Source: Zygnema cylindricum
Taxonomy: Eukaryota > Streptophyta > Zygnematophyceae > Zygnematales > Zygnemataceae
Direction of reading: 5' to 3'
Length of the DNA: 64,000 nt
Assembly (NCBI GenBank): GCA_037447655.1
Contig: JBBHKE010000573.1
Location: forward strand, 62,001-126,000
The notes under the pieces were generated by a model that saw only the letters and a list, made by a program, of their open reading frames with translations, was not told where the DNA came from and ran no database searches. The translations under genes were made by a program, and so were the position numbers. Shown in pieces: positions 1 to 11,959 of this stretch. Positions within the stretch are counted from its first letter, which is position 1; every line of letters starts with the position of its first letter.

Positions 1-808
1 TGTTGACCAACCGCCCGCGTCAGATTTGGAATAGATTCAGGTGCCAAATTTGGGGGGCCAGGGGAATTCGGGCTGGTGATTCATATAAAAAAAATATAAA
101 ATTGGTCATAGTCGGTTAAACAAAAAACGGAAAAAAATGAAAGTTTTCTACTATCCATTAGTGTTGGGTATCGATTAAATTCATATCGCGATAATTTCGA
201 TATTCGATATATCAAATATCGATCGAACAGACTCCTCGATATATCGTACCAAGTCCAACATAAATTATCGCGATATATAGTATTTTTTACATTTAAAATA
301 TTTTTTATAATATGTTATTTTAGCCAAAAATACAAATTGTCTGATACGCCACGTACGACGTGATTTTCGTTCCGTGAGTTAAAGGTAGACGCCGCAAATT
401 GTATACGACGAACAAAGTACTAATTTTGTAATTCATATAATTACTTATTTCGTATGTAAAAAACTTCACATACGAACAGTTCACACTAATTTAGTCAAAG
501 TATGATCTGCAAAAAAAAAATTGCAGACTTTTCGTTTAAGCTTTCAGGCAGAAATACCTACCAATCTGCATAATAAATGCAATTTTTTATTATTATTTTT
601 CATTATTTTTTTTGTTGAAATGTAAAAAATGTGAATTCTGATTATTAATTTTCATTCATTATTTTTTAAGTGTGTAATGCGATTTTTTTTCCTTTTTTCA
701 GGGTTTATTCTTTTAGGTGTAAAAAATGTGAATTTTTATTATTATATTTATAAATTTGTAGTAGCATTAAGCTACAACTACCAACTGCAGTAGCAGTAGT
801 ACTGGAGC

Positions 809-1661
809 TAGTGTTGGGTATCGGGTAAATTCATATCGCGATAATCTCGATATTCAATATATCGAATATCAATCGAGGAGGGTCCTCGATATATCGTACC
901 GAGACCAACATAAACTATCGCGATATATATCGCGATATATAGTATTTTTTAAATTAAATATTTTTATTTTTTTATATAATATGTTATTTTAGCGAAAAAG
1001 TCAAATTGTCTAATACGCCACGTACGCCGTGATTTTCGTTCCGTGACTTAAAGGTAGACGCTGCAAAATGTAACCGACAAAAAAATACTTATTTTGAAAT
1101 TCTAATGATTAATTATTTGGGGTATGGTTACACGAGGAGGTCTTAGTAATAGTACGGACAGCAAGATCTATGTATTACAGAGGCCTCGGGTACATCGCGT
1201 ATCTTTTGTAAATAAGTTTTACATACGTGTTCTGATATGAGTGGTTCCACGTAAGGTGACAACCAAATCTAAAAAATCATCGAATATCTGGAAACCGACC
1301 TTTTTCGTCTGGAAAATCGTACTTGCGTATGACGTACGTGTACTTCACAAGTGTACCTCGTCAATGTACCTCAGAGATCTCTTCACTCTGCTGACTTTCA
1401 TTAAAAAACCTTATTTCTTTCCTTCAAAGAATTTACAGTCACTTTGTCCGAAGTCACGAGACTTTGAAAACCTGTGGGATTTTTTTTTTTTTTTTTTTTT
1501 TTTTAGCTTCGATATATTGACGATACGATATATTGGTGATATATCGGCGATATATCGCGATAGTTTGAAATTCGATATATCGAAGCGATATATCGATTAT
1601 CGGGTACCTGAAATTTGATATATATCGAATATCGGCAAACAGTCCTCGATACCCAACACTA
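809..1661. mobile_element. Non-autonomous hAT-type element, inner copy, with perfect 8-bp TSD
   Basis: Ends are TAGTGTTGGGTATCG and CGATACCCAACACTA, flanked by a perfect direct repeat actggagc at 801-808 and 1662-1669. This dates it as younger than the outer element it sits in. It has the same palindromic subterminal sequence as the other hAT copies at 50814-51599 and 63173-63599. It lacks any transposase frame; the 125-codon frame inside (1241-1618) runs through transposon ends and a T-homopolymer and is not a gene. Confidence 0.9.
1115..1475 (-). mobile_element. Truncated Harbinger-like fragment captured inside the inner hAT
   Basis: Read on the minus strand, this stretch matches much of the complete Harbinger-like element at 41484-42218. 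Shared blocks include the terminal GGTTAC region, a block around agtacggacagca, the block cagaggcctcgg, and a long block around cgtacttgcgtat. One terminal repeat appears present near 1119; the other is missing. Similarity is obvious by eye but moderate, so it is an older relative. Confidence 0.7.
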
Positions 1662-1924
1662 ACTGGAGCAACAGTGTTAAGAATAGTTTTTTTTTTTTTT
1701 TTTTAAAACCTCGATATATCGACGATACGATATATCGCGGATATATCGCGATATTTAGCTTTTCGATTAATCAAAGCTATGTATCGATTATCGGGTACTT
1801 GAAATTCGATACATATCGAATATCGACAAATAGTTGTCGATACCCAACGCTATTGTCCATACTATCCAACATTATTGTATTTTGTACTCTTGCTATCATA
1901 GAAGGTATAAGGGAAATGTACCAT

Positions 1925-2135
1925 TAATTTTGTACTTATTTGGGTACGGGCGGGTACGTATAGTGGTGAGAAATCAAGTTTCGGTTAACTATTGTTTTTG
2001 TAAACGCGTTTTGGTTAACGATTAACAGTTTAGGAGAGTGACATAACGCGGTCGGGCGTCGAGTACTCAGATTTTGAAAAATAAAAAACGGTCGGTTTTG
2101 GTTATCTAATATTTTGACCTTTGCGACCTTATGCT
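1925..2135 (+). repeat. Dispersed repeat, copy 1 (inverted relative to 16.9-17.1 kb)
   Basis: About 200 bp, including gttaacgattaaca and gcggtcgggcgtc, recurs in reverse complement at about 16910-17115. No terminal repeats or TSD could be recognised, so the class is unknown. Confidence 0.6.
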
Positions 2136-2239
2136 GTACAAGGAGTGCTCCTTACATGTTTCCCCAGTGTGGTGAACCATGCGAACCCTCATTTCACCGT
2201 GCGAAATGCGCAAGTTTCAACACTAAAAGACACCTGTAA

Positions 2240-4935
2240 TCCGTAATTTTTTTTTTTGTACGGACTCTAATTTTGACTAAGAAATATTGATTATATTTTA
2301 CTAAGGGTTTGTAAATTAACTTTGACGACACTGCCTCAATAAAAAAAACCTTTATTTCCATCGTCGACATCTTGTCGATGTATATAACATAAACTTTTAG
2401 TCAAAATTTTGTTATTAACCATGAGCTTGCCTATAGTTGTTCAGTAGTTTGATTACACCGACCGAAATGATGAATTACGGTTAGCAACTCTATTAAAGGA
2501 GTAGACAACAATTTGTCATGTCTCCATTCCTTAATGGTAATATATATTGTATTTCCGCGTTACGATAATATACCATTAAGGCTATTAACGAAAAGGCATT
2601 ATTTCTTTGTTGAACAAGTCATATAATGATAGGAACAATAATTAAGAGAGAGTCATTAAATTAGTCATTCTATTTGGAGTACATTGATAATGTGAATTTT
2701 GTTTGGATTATTGCACTCACAATGTCCTAGCCTTATATTTTTTGTACAGGGTTAGAGTTGAAGTTTGGGCTGCAAATTGTGCATATTTTGTGCTTAAAAT
2801 TATATCACATGACTTTGTAATTCATGCAATAGGGTTGAAAAAAATCAAGTTATTATAACAGGTGATGATGTTGTTATGTGTACCTAACGTTTTTTTAATG
2901 CGCTTATTTGGACATTAATGGTTGCATTCCAAACTCATATGTTACAATTAAAAATCCCTGTAAAAATAGCGGTTATTAGCTTACATTTACACGAATTCGT
3001 TGAATAACATGTATCAATGTTCATCTTAAAGCGCATGAATGCGCATTCTTTATATGTGAGTATTTATCGTACGACTTCATTATGAACACTAATTATAATA
3101 AATAATGTTACGATAATGGTCTATTTTGCCCATTATAGAGAACAATTTTTGATCATAAAAGCCAAATACGTGCACTTTATGTTTATAGTTATCCGTATCA
3201 TATGAAAGGTTGTATTTTAACAATTATTTACAGTTTATGGTTATACTAGTTTTGTATCTTTATGTGTTCGTACAATAAAAGGTGCCATAAATTTAAATAT
3301 AAGGATTGACGACGCATATGGTTAATTATAAAAGACTATGCAAAAATAAAATAAAATTAATACGTTATGTTGACAACCGATTGTTGTATTTTGTACACAT
3401 TTAGATGGTTACGTATCAGTTATTTATAAAAGATGTTATAGTAATCGTGTAATCATCCGTTAATGTAATATTAGTCGGTACAACTTGATAAACCATATAT
3501 ACGCCCGAAATTCCATTAAACTATCTATTAAACGTTATTAGCGATGCTTTGGATGTTATTTACAGGTTATTATAACCACACATAATAGCTTATGGTATTC
3601 TAGTTTATTGTTAACCATAACTCAACGATCTATAATTAAGTATAATTGACCATAACAAGAATGCTCTATATAGAAAGGCAACAATGGCGTTTATAACACG
3701 TGTCGCTGATTATTTAAAAGGTTTTTAAAAATATATATTAGAATACTTAATAGATGCAAATTTTACAAATTTACTAACTCTTGTTATTTAATAAAGCGTT
3801 TATAAACGTAAATAACTATAAACTGCACGCATTCAAAAAGAGTAAAAAATGACATTTTAAAAGTATATGGGTGGTTATCGCAACGGTATATAACATCATA
3901 TAATACATTCGATAAGGTAACAATTGGTTAGCATAACTTGATGAAGTGTATTTGGGTTTATATATCACAACTAATAGGTAAAGCACGGGTCTTTACCGTG
4001 TTTAAGGTATTTATTGGCGGTATCCACCTATTTATGTAAAATAATAAAAACATAAGACATGTTTTTTGACTTGCGGTAAAGTATCAACGGGTTAATAAAA
4101 CCAAATATTTTTTTGGGTAAAATGTGGTGTTTGGGAGATAAAGTTGTGCTTATACCATTGTTTTCAGGGACGTATATCCTAATTTGAAATATCTAGTATA
4201 CTAGGGTTTGAAAATAATTAGATGAGCAAATAAGTGGTCATTACAAATCAGTTATAACAACATATGCAATGCTAAAGACAAAACAAAGCATCGTATTGAA
4301 CATTTAAAGATAACGGAAAACAAAATTATATACCAAAGCAAAAAAATAATGTACGAATCCGAATGCAATACTGAAAAACAAATAGTATTTCTCTCTTTAA
4401 AAAATATAAATCTAAAATTTAACTCATGATAGAGCGAAGCTTTTCTAACTTTTGGAACCGAGACAACTTTCATCCATACTCTTTTTTAGAAGATCCATTT
4501 TTAAAAATTGGCTCAGTCGAATTGGTCAAAGCCTCATTCAGTTCCGCCGTGCTCCCACTAAATTTTTAAACTCTAATCTTTTATAGAAAAGCTATAGCTT
4601 TTGCTAAACTCCACCCAGGAGCCCTCATACACTTTTCAATACAAACCACAATTATAAGACACCGAACCCATTATATCTTCTCATTTATCTACCTATACTA
4701 CAAATTGAGATCTTGGTGATTTGCATTTTAAGACTAGTTTTTTATCTGACAAGGTTTGTAATGGGGGTTAGCCTTTCAACCCGTAATGATATTCATTAAA
4801 GATTGATTCGGCATTTGCATCATTGTTGGCACTTTGTACCCTATATCACTTCCAATTGTCCCAATCAATTTGAAACCTGTGAAGCTCTGAATGGACTGAA
4901 AAAAAATCATTTTGCGGATTCATTGAAATCATTTT
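2240..4935. other. AT-rich intergenic DNA, no supported gene
   Basis: Very AT-rich sequence with many short imperfect palindromes built from taacc/ggtta and accattaatggt words. No reading frame longer than about 75 codons and no recognisable motif. I see no tRNA, no clear TIR pair and no TSD. The palindrome richness suggests decayed repeat material, but nothing firmer can be said. Confidence 0.5.
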
Positions 4936-5229
4936 GCGGATTCATTGTCGGAGATGTTTAATGGTTTCCAAAAAGAGAACGACCAGACTCATTTGTATAT
5001 GATGAATTGAAAAAAGGGATATTGGCTGCGAATGTTGAGGGGATACAATGGTTTGAAAAGGGTGAAAACGTGTTAGGCGTATGATGTGAAGAGGAAGGGA
5101 TAGGTGCAACAAAATTTTGTGATGAGAGAAACTCAAAATGTGTAGGAAACGATAGTGGTGGAGGAAGGGGAGGTGAAATGGGAGGAGGTGGATGAGGATG
5201 AAAAAGAGGAGGATGAGGAAAAAAAGGAA

Positions 5230-5871
5230 AAGTTCAAAGAGGTGGAGATTCCTGGGGTGGAGGAGACAGGGGTCGCGTGGGCAAACTGGTGGTTGGGGAG
5301 GAATTTGGAGGAGATAGGGGGGCAAAACAAACATGTGAAAATAAAGAGATTATACGTTTTAAATCTCCTGATACCTTTGATACTTTCGAGTCTAATTGAC
5401 TAAACCTATCATCAATTTTAAATTGTATGTCAAAAAACCCTCCGTGTTGTTGACGTTGTATGTTAACTTGTTTTGTGTCAAACATGGTCTTATCATTTTG
5501 TATCGCATTTTTTAAACTCGTCATATGTTTTCGAGGGTACTTATCTTTCCCAAAAGACGTGGAATCGTATCAACACCAAATCGTAAAGCTTGAAGTTTTG
5601 ATTTCACTCTTAGAAGAATAGGAACATCTTCAATTTTTTTTTTCTCGTCTCATCGATTAATTGTAGTTCATTAGCCAAATTCTCCAAAACCGTGTTACAT
5701 TCTTGTAGTATTGACAAAAAAAATGGACTCATGAAAAATACGTAAGTAGGAAAATCTTTACGTAAGAGCACAAGGTCTTACTAAAGGCATTTTTGTATAG
5801 GTCCAATACGTAACTCGAAAAACTTTTATGTCGAGATGTCGCGTGTTGCATAGTTTTCACGTAAATTTCTC

Positions 5872-5907
<36 letters not shown>

Positions 5908-5992
5908 CAATCAAATTATAAGATTTTGTCTCCACAACCTTAGGTATTTTTTCTAAGTTCAAACACTCCAAATGGTAAAGTACTAAATACAA
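5230..5992 (-). pseudogene. Coiled-coil C-terminal tail of the recombinase-like pseudogene
   Basis: Successive short frames read REIYVKTMQHATSRHKSFSS, LSILQECNTVLENLANELQL, KSKLQALRFGVDTIPRLLGK and FKIDDRFSQLDSKVSKVSGD, then a proline/serine-rich stretch. The heptad-like spacing of L/I/V suggests a coiled coil. Frame changes occur at A or T homopolymers (for example 5635-5642). Assignment to the upstream recombinase gene is by strand and proximity only; the intervening 6.0-6.9 kb is low-complexity DNA. Confidence 0.35.
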
Positions 5993-5994
5993 TA

Positions 5995-6900
5995 TTTATT
6001 TTTTTGAGTTTTTGTTTTTTTATTGATGTTTTTTGTTTTTTGTTTTGGGTTTTCGTATTTCGTTTTTCTTTTTATAAGGTGAAATGAAAAATAAATAAAG
6101 AGTGGAATAAAAAAATTTGGAATAGGAAGAAATGGACAAGGATACAACGAAGAAGAAGGAGAAAAAAAAAGACGAAAAAAAAAGACGAGGAAGGAAAAAA
6201 TTAAGCGAATATTAAAGGAAAAATAGAAGAGTAAAAAAGAAAAAAAAATAATAAGCTTATTTAGAAAGAGAAGATATAGATAAAAAAATGGAGGATGCAT
6301 AAAACGAAAGAATAATAGTGAAAGAAGAAAAGTAAACGGAAAAAGAAAAAGAATAGACGAAGAAAGAAGAAGAAGTGAAATAAAAAGTAAACAATTATAA
6401 AAATGAATAGAACAAAAAAGATATAAAGGAAGAAGACAAAAAGAAAAAAAATGTAAAATAAGGGGAAGAGGTGGAGGAAAAACAATGAATATAAAAAAAA
6501 GATATAAAGATGTAAAAGAATAATAATATAACAAGGTTTTCAACAAGATGAAAAAAAAGGTAAAATAAAAGGAAGAGGTGGAGGAAAAGTATGGAAAATC
6601 AATGAAGAAAGAAGATTAAATACAAAAACATAAAAAAAGAAAAACTAGAAGTCGAAGAAAAAAAAATTGAATTAACTGGACAAAAAAGAAGAAGAAGAAA
6701 AAAGACGAACAAGAAAGAAATTAAGTGAAGAAAAAAAAATTGGAAAATATAAAAAGAAAACTAAAAAATAAGAAGCTCAATTAGAAAAAAAAAGATAAAG
6801 TTCAAAATAAAAGAGGATACATAAAACGTAGGAAAAAATGGTGAAAAAAATGAAACATTCGGAGAAAAAAAAAGTTGAAAAAAAAAGGAAAAATAACACA
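5995..6900. repeat. Purine-rich (A/AAG) low-complexity tract
   Basis: About 0.9 kb of almost pure A and G on the plus strand, dominated by gaaa/aaga/aaaaa words. On the minus strand it gives long F/L/S-rich open frames (up to 187 codons) that are purely compositional. A separate run of about 27 A lies at 5880-5906. Confidence 0.8.
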
Positions 6901-6954
6901 AGGTTTTTTAACTTAAAAACTAATCCGTTTCACTTCGTGTAAAGAGGCATTTGC

Positions 6955-7734
6955 CTATAAGAATGTACGCTGGAGAAAACAATCGAGCACATCGATTTTA
7001 TCACGATGAAGTAGGTACGTATGTTTTTTGTCTTCAAAACCAGCTTGGACTAGTAGAATCTTCAGTAGAATAGGTACATATGAGTTGTAACCCATCTCCT
7101 CAATCGCGCTATATGGGATTTTGAAGCCCCGTTGTCACCCAAATCATTTCATGTTAGAATAAACATTATCATAAAAACTTAACATAAAAACTTTAACATT
7201 TCAATTTTTTTTTTTTTTTTTAAGATTTACAACTTTATGGGTAATAACAATATTTAGTACAAATGAAACATGTCACGTTTTTTACCTTTTAATTTCGGCC
7301 GCCCTTTCGCCAGCTCTTCTAATCGCTTGGGTTTTTGAATTGGATACAATGTCGAAACATAAAAACATCGATAAGATTAATTTAAGATAAGTGTGATAAT
7401 CCGACGCCTCGTCATTTTTTGAACCCTTAAGGAATAGAAATAAATCATACCTGTAAAGGAATCATTAAAACATATTTTAATAAAAATATAATTTGGCAAG
7501 AAAATCTCAAGTTTTTTAGGATATTATAAAGAAAAACATGACACGCTTCACAATTAAAGTAGTTTGTGACATTAACCACGATTCTTTTGATGAAAAGTCC
7601 GGACAGCCCCAACTCGTTATTTCTTTCATATAGAATAAATAAAGTAGCCATAAAGCTACCCCCCCGACAGGACAAATATTATATTCCTTGTTTTGTATCA
7701 CCCTGAAATGCTCCTTGCGACCATTTTGTATCAT
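6955..7734 (-). pseudogene. Catalytic-core exons of the Ndc10/Crypton-like recombinase
   Basis: Exon 7577-7734 encodes NKEYNICPVGGVALWLLYLF and CPDFSSKESW, the CPVG-A...PDF..W signature of Ndc10-type domains. The GT donor at 7576 and acceptor at 7451 join in phase to give WYDLFLFLKG. Exon 7286-7450 continues to SNSKTQAIRRAGERAAEIK. There the family's T-H-x-x-R appears as T-Q-A-I-R, so the usual His is Gln while the Arg is kept. The third block, 6955-7146, gives GASKSHIARLRRWVTTHMYL and, after a one-base shift, KILLVQAGFEDKKHTYLLHR. A tyrosine sits where a nucleophile would be expected (MYLFY). The third block lacks an AG acceptor. The changed His, the shift and the lost acceptor argue that this copy is inactive. 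Confidence 0.6.
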
Positions 7735-7914
7735 TTTTCTTTTAAAAAGCTTTGTTAAATAATCAACACATTAAAGACCATCATTTCTTTACAAAATAGA
7801 TAACATGTTTCAAATATGTGAAAACAATCAAACAAACATTACAATGTTAATTCATGAAGTTGTTAAACAATGATGCAACGAAAATCACGTCTATTACTTT
7901 AAATTTTGTTTATT

Positions 7915-8341
7915 TTATTCGTTTTTCCGTAAACCCGACCACGTGACAAGGGGACTGTCCCACACTCTCCTACTCCATTGTAAACAAATCACACAAATTA
8001 ACTCATCTAGCGCTATTTCCTCTACCGGCCGCATATGGGTTAAAAGGGTTATCGATCGAGCTAACATATTTTCGTGGGCATGTGATAAAATAGTACAAGC
8101 CTCGAGCCATTTTCTACTCGTATTTTTAATTGTTTCACGTTATAGCCGTCGCTTAACGCTCTCGATTGCCGATCTAAGTATTGTTCTTTACATCTTATAC
8201 CCGTCCGTCGAATAATCCCCTTCATTATTATCTCGGTATCTTGACCTTTTTTTATATCTTTATTGGAATCCCTAATATAGTGTATTCCGTTTTATGAAAC
8301 AACACAAGCGCTTTCAATATTGCTTCTAAAAAACCTTTTGA
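7915..8341 (-). pseudogene. Middle coding block of the recombinase-like pseudogene
   Basis: Begins after the acceptor ttgttacag. Three overlapping open stretches in different frames succeed each other: SKGFLEAILKALVLFHKTEY, then RRTGIRCKEQYLDRQSRALS, then SRKWLEACTILSHAHENMLA through to RRVWDSPLVTW. The composition is that of a helical protein core. The frame changes fall at short A/T runs, as in an unselected or poorly polished sequence. Such a region precedes the catalytic core in this class of recombinase, but residue-level homology is not claimed. Confidence 0.4.
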
Positions 8342-8660
8342 CTGTAACAAAAAACAAAAAATATTCAATATTAGTTTGTATACGTCAAATGCGTCGTATT
8401 TTAGGGTCGATTAAATAAACCTAAATAGGACAAACATAAGTAAACCGAAAGAACACAACATGCACAATAAAAAGATAATGCAAAATAATCCATGATCACA
8501 TTTTTTCTTTATACAATGTTTACCTTTTTTGTTTATCATTGATTCCCTCTCGCTTATTTTTTCAATATATTTTGCTCTCACACTTCAACTTTCGTTATCA
8601 TTTCCTCCCACATTCTATCTTTAAGTGTTAATATAACCATGATTTAATTGCTTGATTCTA

Positions 8661-8887
8661 GTGTGCCCGAAAAAAATCGTTAACTGAGGCTTGATTAATA
8701 ACCACCGTATCTAAAAACACTTCGTGTAAATGCGGGCCGTGATCACCCAAATTCCTTCTTTTCATCTTTTTTATGTATTCCGGAAACGGTGTAGGGCTCA
8801 TTATTTCCTCTTGTTTGGCCCACCATTTTTGTACACAGTTTAATGTTATGCTAAATTTTGGAACAAATAACTCAAATGATGTAATTA
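8661..8887 (-). pseudogene. Second exon of the recombinase-like pseudogene
   Basis: Follows an acceptor ttgatttag and restores the frame with the previous donor. It encodes a helical segment with VPKFSITLNCVQKWWAKQ, then a basic KKMKRRN stretch. It ends in a TAG close to a T-homopolymer (8671-8677), so either the donor or the frame is damaged. I do not recognise this segment on its own; its place rests on phase and order. Confidence 0.45.
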
Positions 8888-9016
8888 CTAAATCAAAAAA
8901 TTGAAACAAAAACATTTATAATAATTAACCACATGCACCAATAACATTGCAATGGCAAAAAAGAATCTAATATTCACTAGAAACATTTAAAGTAGAAGTA
9001 TAGTTGTTCGTATTAC

Positions 9017-9423
9017 CTTCCATATTTTCATCTTTCACGTGTACTGTGTCAAGGTATCTTCTCTCACTGTCTTTTTTTGGCTAACAAATCCTTCTCGCTA
9101 GTTTCTTTTTTGTTTGAACAGAAAGACTCTAGTTTGGGTTTAGAGGAAGTACTCGGACGTAGTATTTCATCATCATCACTTTGTTCAACCAAATCATCTT
9201 TGTCCTCAACTATTTTTGTACTCGCTTGATTTACAGGCGCTGCTTTTTTGCCTCTCTTTCTTGTTGATGTCGTAGTGCCAAAATCAAGGTTTCCCCCATT
9301 ATCTTCATCAGTTTTTGGGTTCCGAAAATGGCGGACCCGTGCTGCACCAATTCTACCGACTTGCTTGGGAGGAGGTCTACTATGAATGGTGCTAATCGAG
9401 GGAGCAACAAAGGTGTTCTCCAT
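9017..9423 (-). pseudogene. N-terminal exon of the recombinase-like pseudogene
   Basis: Starts at an ATG (9423-9421; MENTFVAP...) and encodes a polar segment. It has an RPPPKQVGR stretch, a basic KRGKK patch suited to nuclear localisation, and an acidic serine run (QSDDDE). An A-homopolymer at about 9074-9080 shifts the frame. Reading past it with one A fewer continues DSERRYLDTVHVKDENMEG to a good GT donor at 9016. The donor phase fits the next block exactly, which is the main reason I believe the coding call and treat the shift as a lesion or a base-calling error. Confidence 0.5.
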
Positions 9424-9539
9424 GTTACAAAAACTATTAGAGTATCCAAAATAGTTGTTAACTGTCACATATAAACTCAAAATTAAACTTATCAACAAGA
9501 AAAGATAAAAATAATAATGATGATGATGATTATTCATTT

Positions 9540-10068
9540 CATTTTAGTACGAAATTGTATTATATTTGTTATTATTTCGTGTTAATAAAATACTTATTTT
9601 TGTTCGTATTGAATTATAGTTAATTGTTATATCATAGTAATTAAAAGCTATATCTAGTTGTTATATTCAACATATTATAACACCTAGTTATAATTGTTAT
9701 ATAAGAATAAGCAAAACAGTTATTTGTAGCTGGTGTACTATATATATACTATAACAGGTAGTTATGACTGCTATATTAAATTAATTATAATACTTATATC
9801 TAATTGACACAATTTATATGTTATAACAGTCGATAATAAGTGTTATATGGCACATTATATATATTATAACAGTCGGAAATAAGTGATATATTACATTTGT
9901 TTTAGCAATTTAATCTAACTGTTATATAATACATATTGTAAGGGCAAGTTATAACTGTTATACTATACTAACTATAATAACTAGTTATAACTGTTATAAT
10001 ATATTGATTAAAACAGTTTTATTTAACCGTTATTCTGCATTATATATAACAACTAGTTATGACTGTTT
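9540..10068. repeat. Degenerate 36-bp AT-rich minisatellite, left segment
   Basis: Diverged tandem units share words such as ctagttataactgttatat and attataaca. This is the same array as 13657-15150, from which it is separated by the LTR retrotransposon inserted at 10069-10073 (TSD tgtta). Confidence 0.75.
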
Positions 10069-10073
10069 TGTTA

Positions 10074-10742
10074 TGTAGAAGGTAAAGGCATGGTGGGCGA
10101 AAGAGAGAGATATTAGAGAAAGATATACAAGATGAAAGAGAGAAGAACCATGGCGAAGAAGAATAAATAATCAAAAGATAAGACAAAAGGAGACAAGAAA
10201 AATAGAAAAGGAGAAACACAGTGGAAAAAACGTTTTGTCATTATAATCGGTTAATTTGAGTATACAAAATGAGCAAGCTAAGTACCAACGTTAACTCTAG
10301 ATTTAGGGTGGACTAGTTACACGACGTCCACAAAAGAATCAAAGCCGCAAAAGACAAAAAGGTATAACTAGTGACGGCCAATCTCAAAGTCGGCGGACGG
10401 CAAAGTTATGAACAAAAAGAATATTTCGTAAATGAAATCTAAAACGAAAAGAATCAAAAATCTAATATAAATATTGTAAAGGTACACTTGAACATAAGCG
10501 TGAAAAGGTGGGACGGACTTAATTAACGAAAATAACGTTCCACTAAGCTAAGAGACAAAATAATTACAATGATTACAAAATGTGTTCGGCTAGTGAAAGT
10601 GTACCGTACACGAACGACAAAGTTATATGAACCGACACAAAAGAACGTGAAACAACAATACCACACTGATAACAATGTACGCACAATGATTTATTTGAAA
10701 AGTATGGATCATGAATAATACAACTGAAATTGTACTTCAACA
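10074..10742 (+). repeat. 5' LTR
   Basis: TGTAGAAGG...ACTTCAACA. Compared by eye with the 3' LTR I count about 32 substitutions and one indel over 669 bp (about 5%), but only 3-4 of them fall in the first ~320 bp. Confidence 0.9.
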
Positions 10743-11959
10743 CTCCCTCTCAATATTAGTTGTGGAGAGGGAAAAATGATTGTGGATGAGAAAATGTGAG
10801 AAATATTGAATAAAAAGTGAGAGATAATTAAAAAAGAAAACAAACTCATCATAATGTTGAAATCGGATCAATAAAAGAAATGCGAATTTGGGAAAAAAAA
10901 ACATATATGTACGATCTAATTGGAAAATAGTTTGTGAGAAGAAATACATTATGATTCAAAGAGAGGAGATAAGTTGAGATTTGTGAAGGAGAAAAAATTA
11001 AAGGTAGGATGCAAAAATTACAAGATAGAAATGGAAAGAGTGGAGTAAATAGACGGAAAAAACACCAAATAAACAATGGTGATGGAAAAATGAGAAATGG
11101 AAAAAGGTAAAGCAAGTGTCATAAGTTGATGAGCATAATGACAATGAGTAGAAAGAGTTAAAAAATATGTTGGTGGAATCAATAGGAAAAAAAACGAAAG
11201 AATATGATACCAAAGGAAAAAGTTGGAAAAGAAAATGGCCTAATGGTCTAATGATTTTTGGTTTATGGTTTGTTGTTTATAGATATGAGGAAATAAAAGA
11301 GTTGTGTGAAAGAAATCATCAAATGTTGAATGTAAAGAAAGTGGGAAAATAGAAAAAGATGGTGTGAAAAAGACAAAAAACACTATTAGGGAAGATAAGA
11401 GAATTAAAGTGTCAAACATAAGGACGATAACAGAAAAGGGTTCAAAGAATTAAAAAAAAAAATCAATGAGAGAAAAATGATCTCAAAACAAGAGGGCCTT
11501 TATAGAGGCTAAGTAAGAAAGTGGATGAGGATAACAAAGAGAATCCAGTGAAATGCAAATCGAGAATGGCAAAAAAAAATGCAATAATTAGATAAGTTTG
11601 CAACAAACAAAAAAAGAATTTTACAACTAGAAAAGTTTGTCAACAATCTCCCTCTCATTACTAGTATGGAAAAATGAGAGCATGAAAAGGTAAAATAATA
11701 AAGTGGAAACAAAAACAAGGAGAAGAGCTATGAGACAACTAATGTAAAACATCGTATACCAATTACTCCCTCTAATTCCTAAGACGGGGAAAAAAATCAA
11801 AAGGAATGAGGAGTAGAATGATGAACAAATGAGAAAATAATGCCAAATAGAAGTGAAAAAAAAAGGAAAATTGGAAAAGAAAAAGAAAATGGGAAGTTCA
11901 GAGTCACAAGAGGAATCAAGGTATGGTGGAAATGGAGTGAATAATAGAGGTCTTGGAAA

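Larger units (their letters stand above)
159..1852. mobile_element. Non-autonomous hAT-type element, outer copy (interrupted by a second hAT)
   Basis: The left end reads TAGTGTTGGGTATCG and the right end CGATACCCAACGCTA, an inverted repeat of the hAT type. The flanking 8-mers are ctatccat (151-158) and ttgtccat (1853-1860), matching at 6 of 8 positions, as expected for an aged 8-bp hAT target duplication. Subterminal regions are packed with gatatatc/cgatatcg palindromes on both sides. Removing the inner element (809-1661 plus one TSD) leaves about 0.83 kb without coding potential. hAT classification is known-family inference from TIR shape and TSD length. Confidence 0.8.
4942..9423 (-). pseudogene. 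Decayed Ndc10/Crypton-type tyrosine recombinase gene with introns
   Basis: Minus-strand coding blocks in consistent order suggest one gene. An N-terminal charged segment (9017-9423) is followed by blocks at 8661-8887 and about 7915-8341. The recombinase core lies at 7577-7734, 7286-7450 and 6955-7146, and a predicted coiled-coil tail at 5230-5992. Two introns join in exact phase: 9016-8888, and 7576-7451, which rebuilds a Trp codon at the junction. Family-typical motifs are CPVG...A, PDFSSKESW, an R-x-x-G-x-R-A-A-E-I-K stretch, GASKSHIARLRRW and an AGF...YLLHR block. Breaks are a homopolymer frameshift near 9079, further shifts near 8260, 8080 and 7060, and a missing AG acceptor before 7146. 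Tyrosine recombinase of the Ndc10 domain/Crypton class is my inference from these motifs. A domesticated gene in decay and an old Crypton transposon are both possible. Confidence 0.6.

Noticed and set aside
1241-1618. 125-codon frame
   Set aside because: Runs through a Harbinger fragment, a T24 homopolymer and hAT terminal sequence.
5983-6546. 187-codon minus-strand frame rich in F, L and I
   Set aside because: Product of the A/G low-complexity tract; no domain and no conservation evidence.
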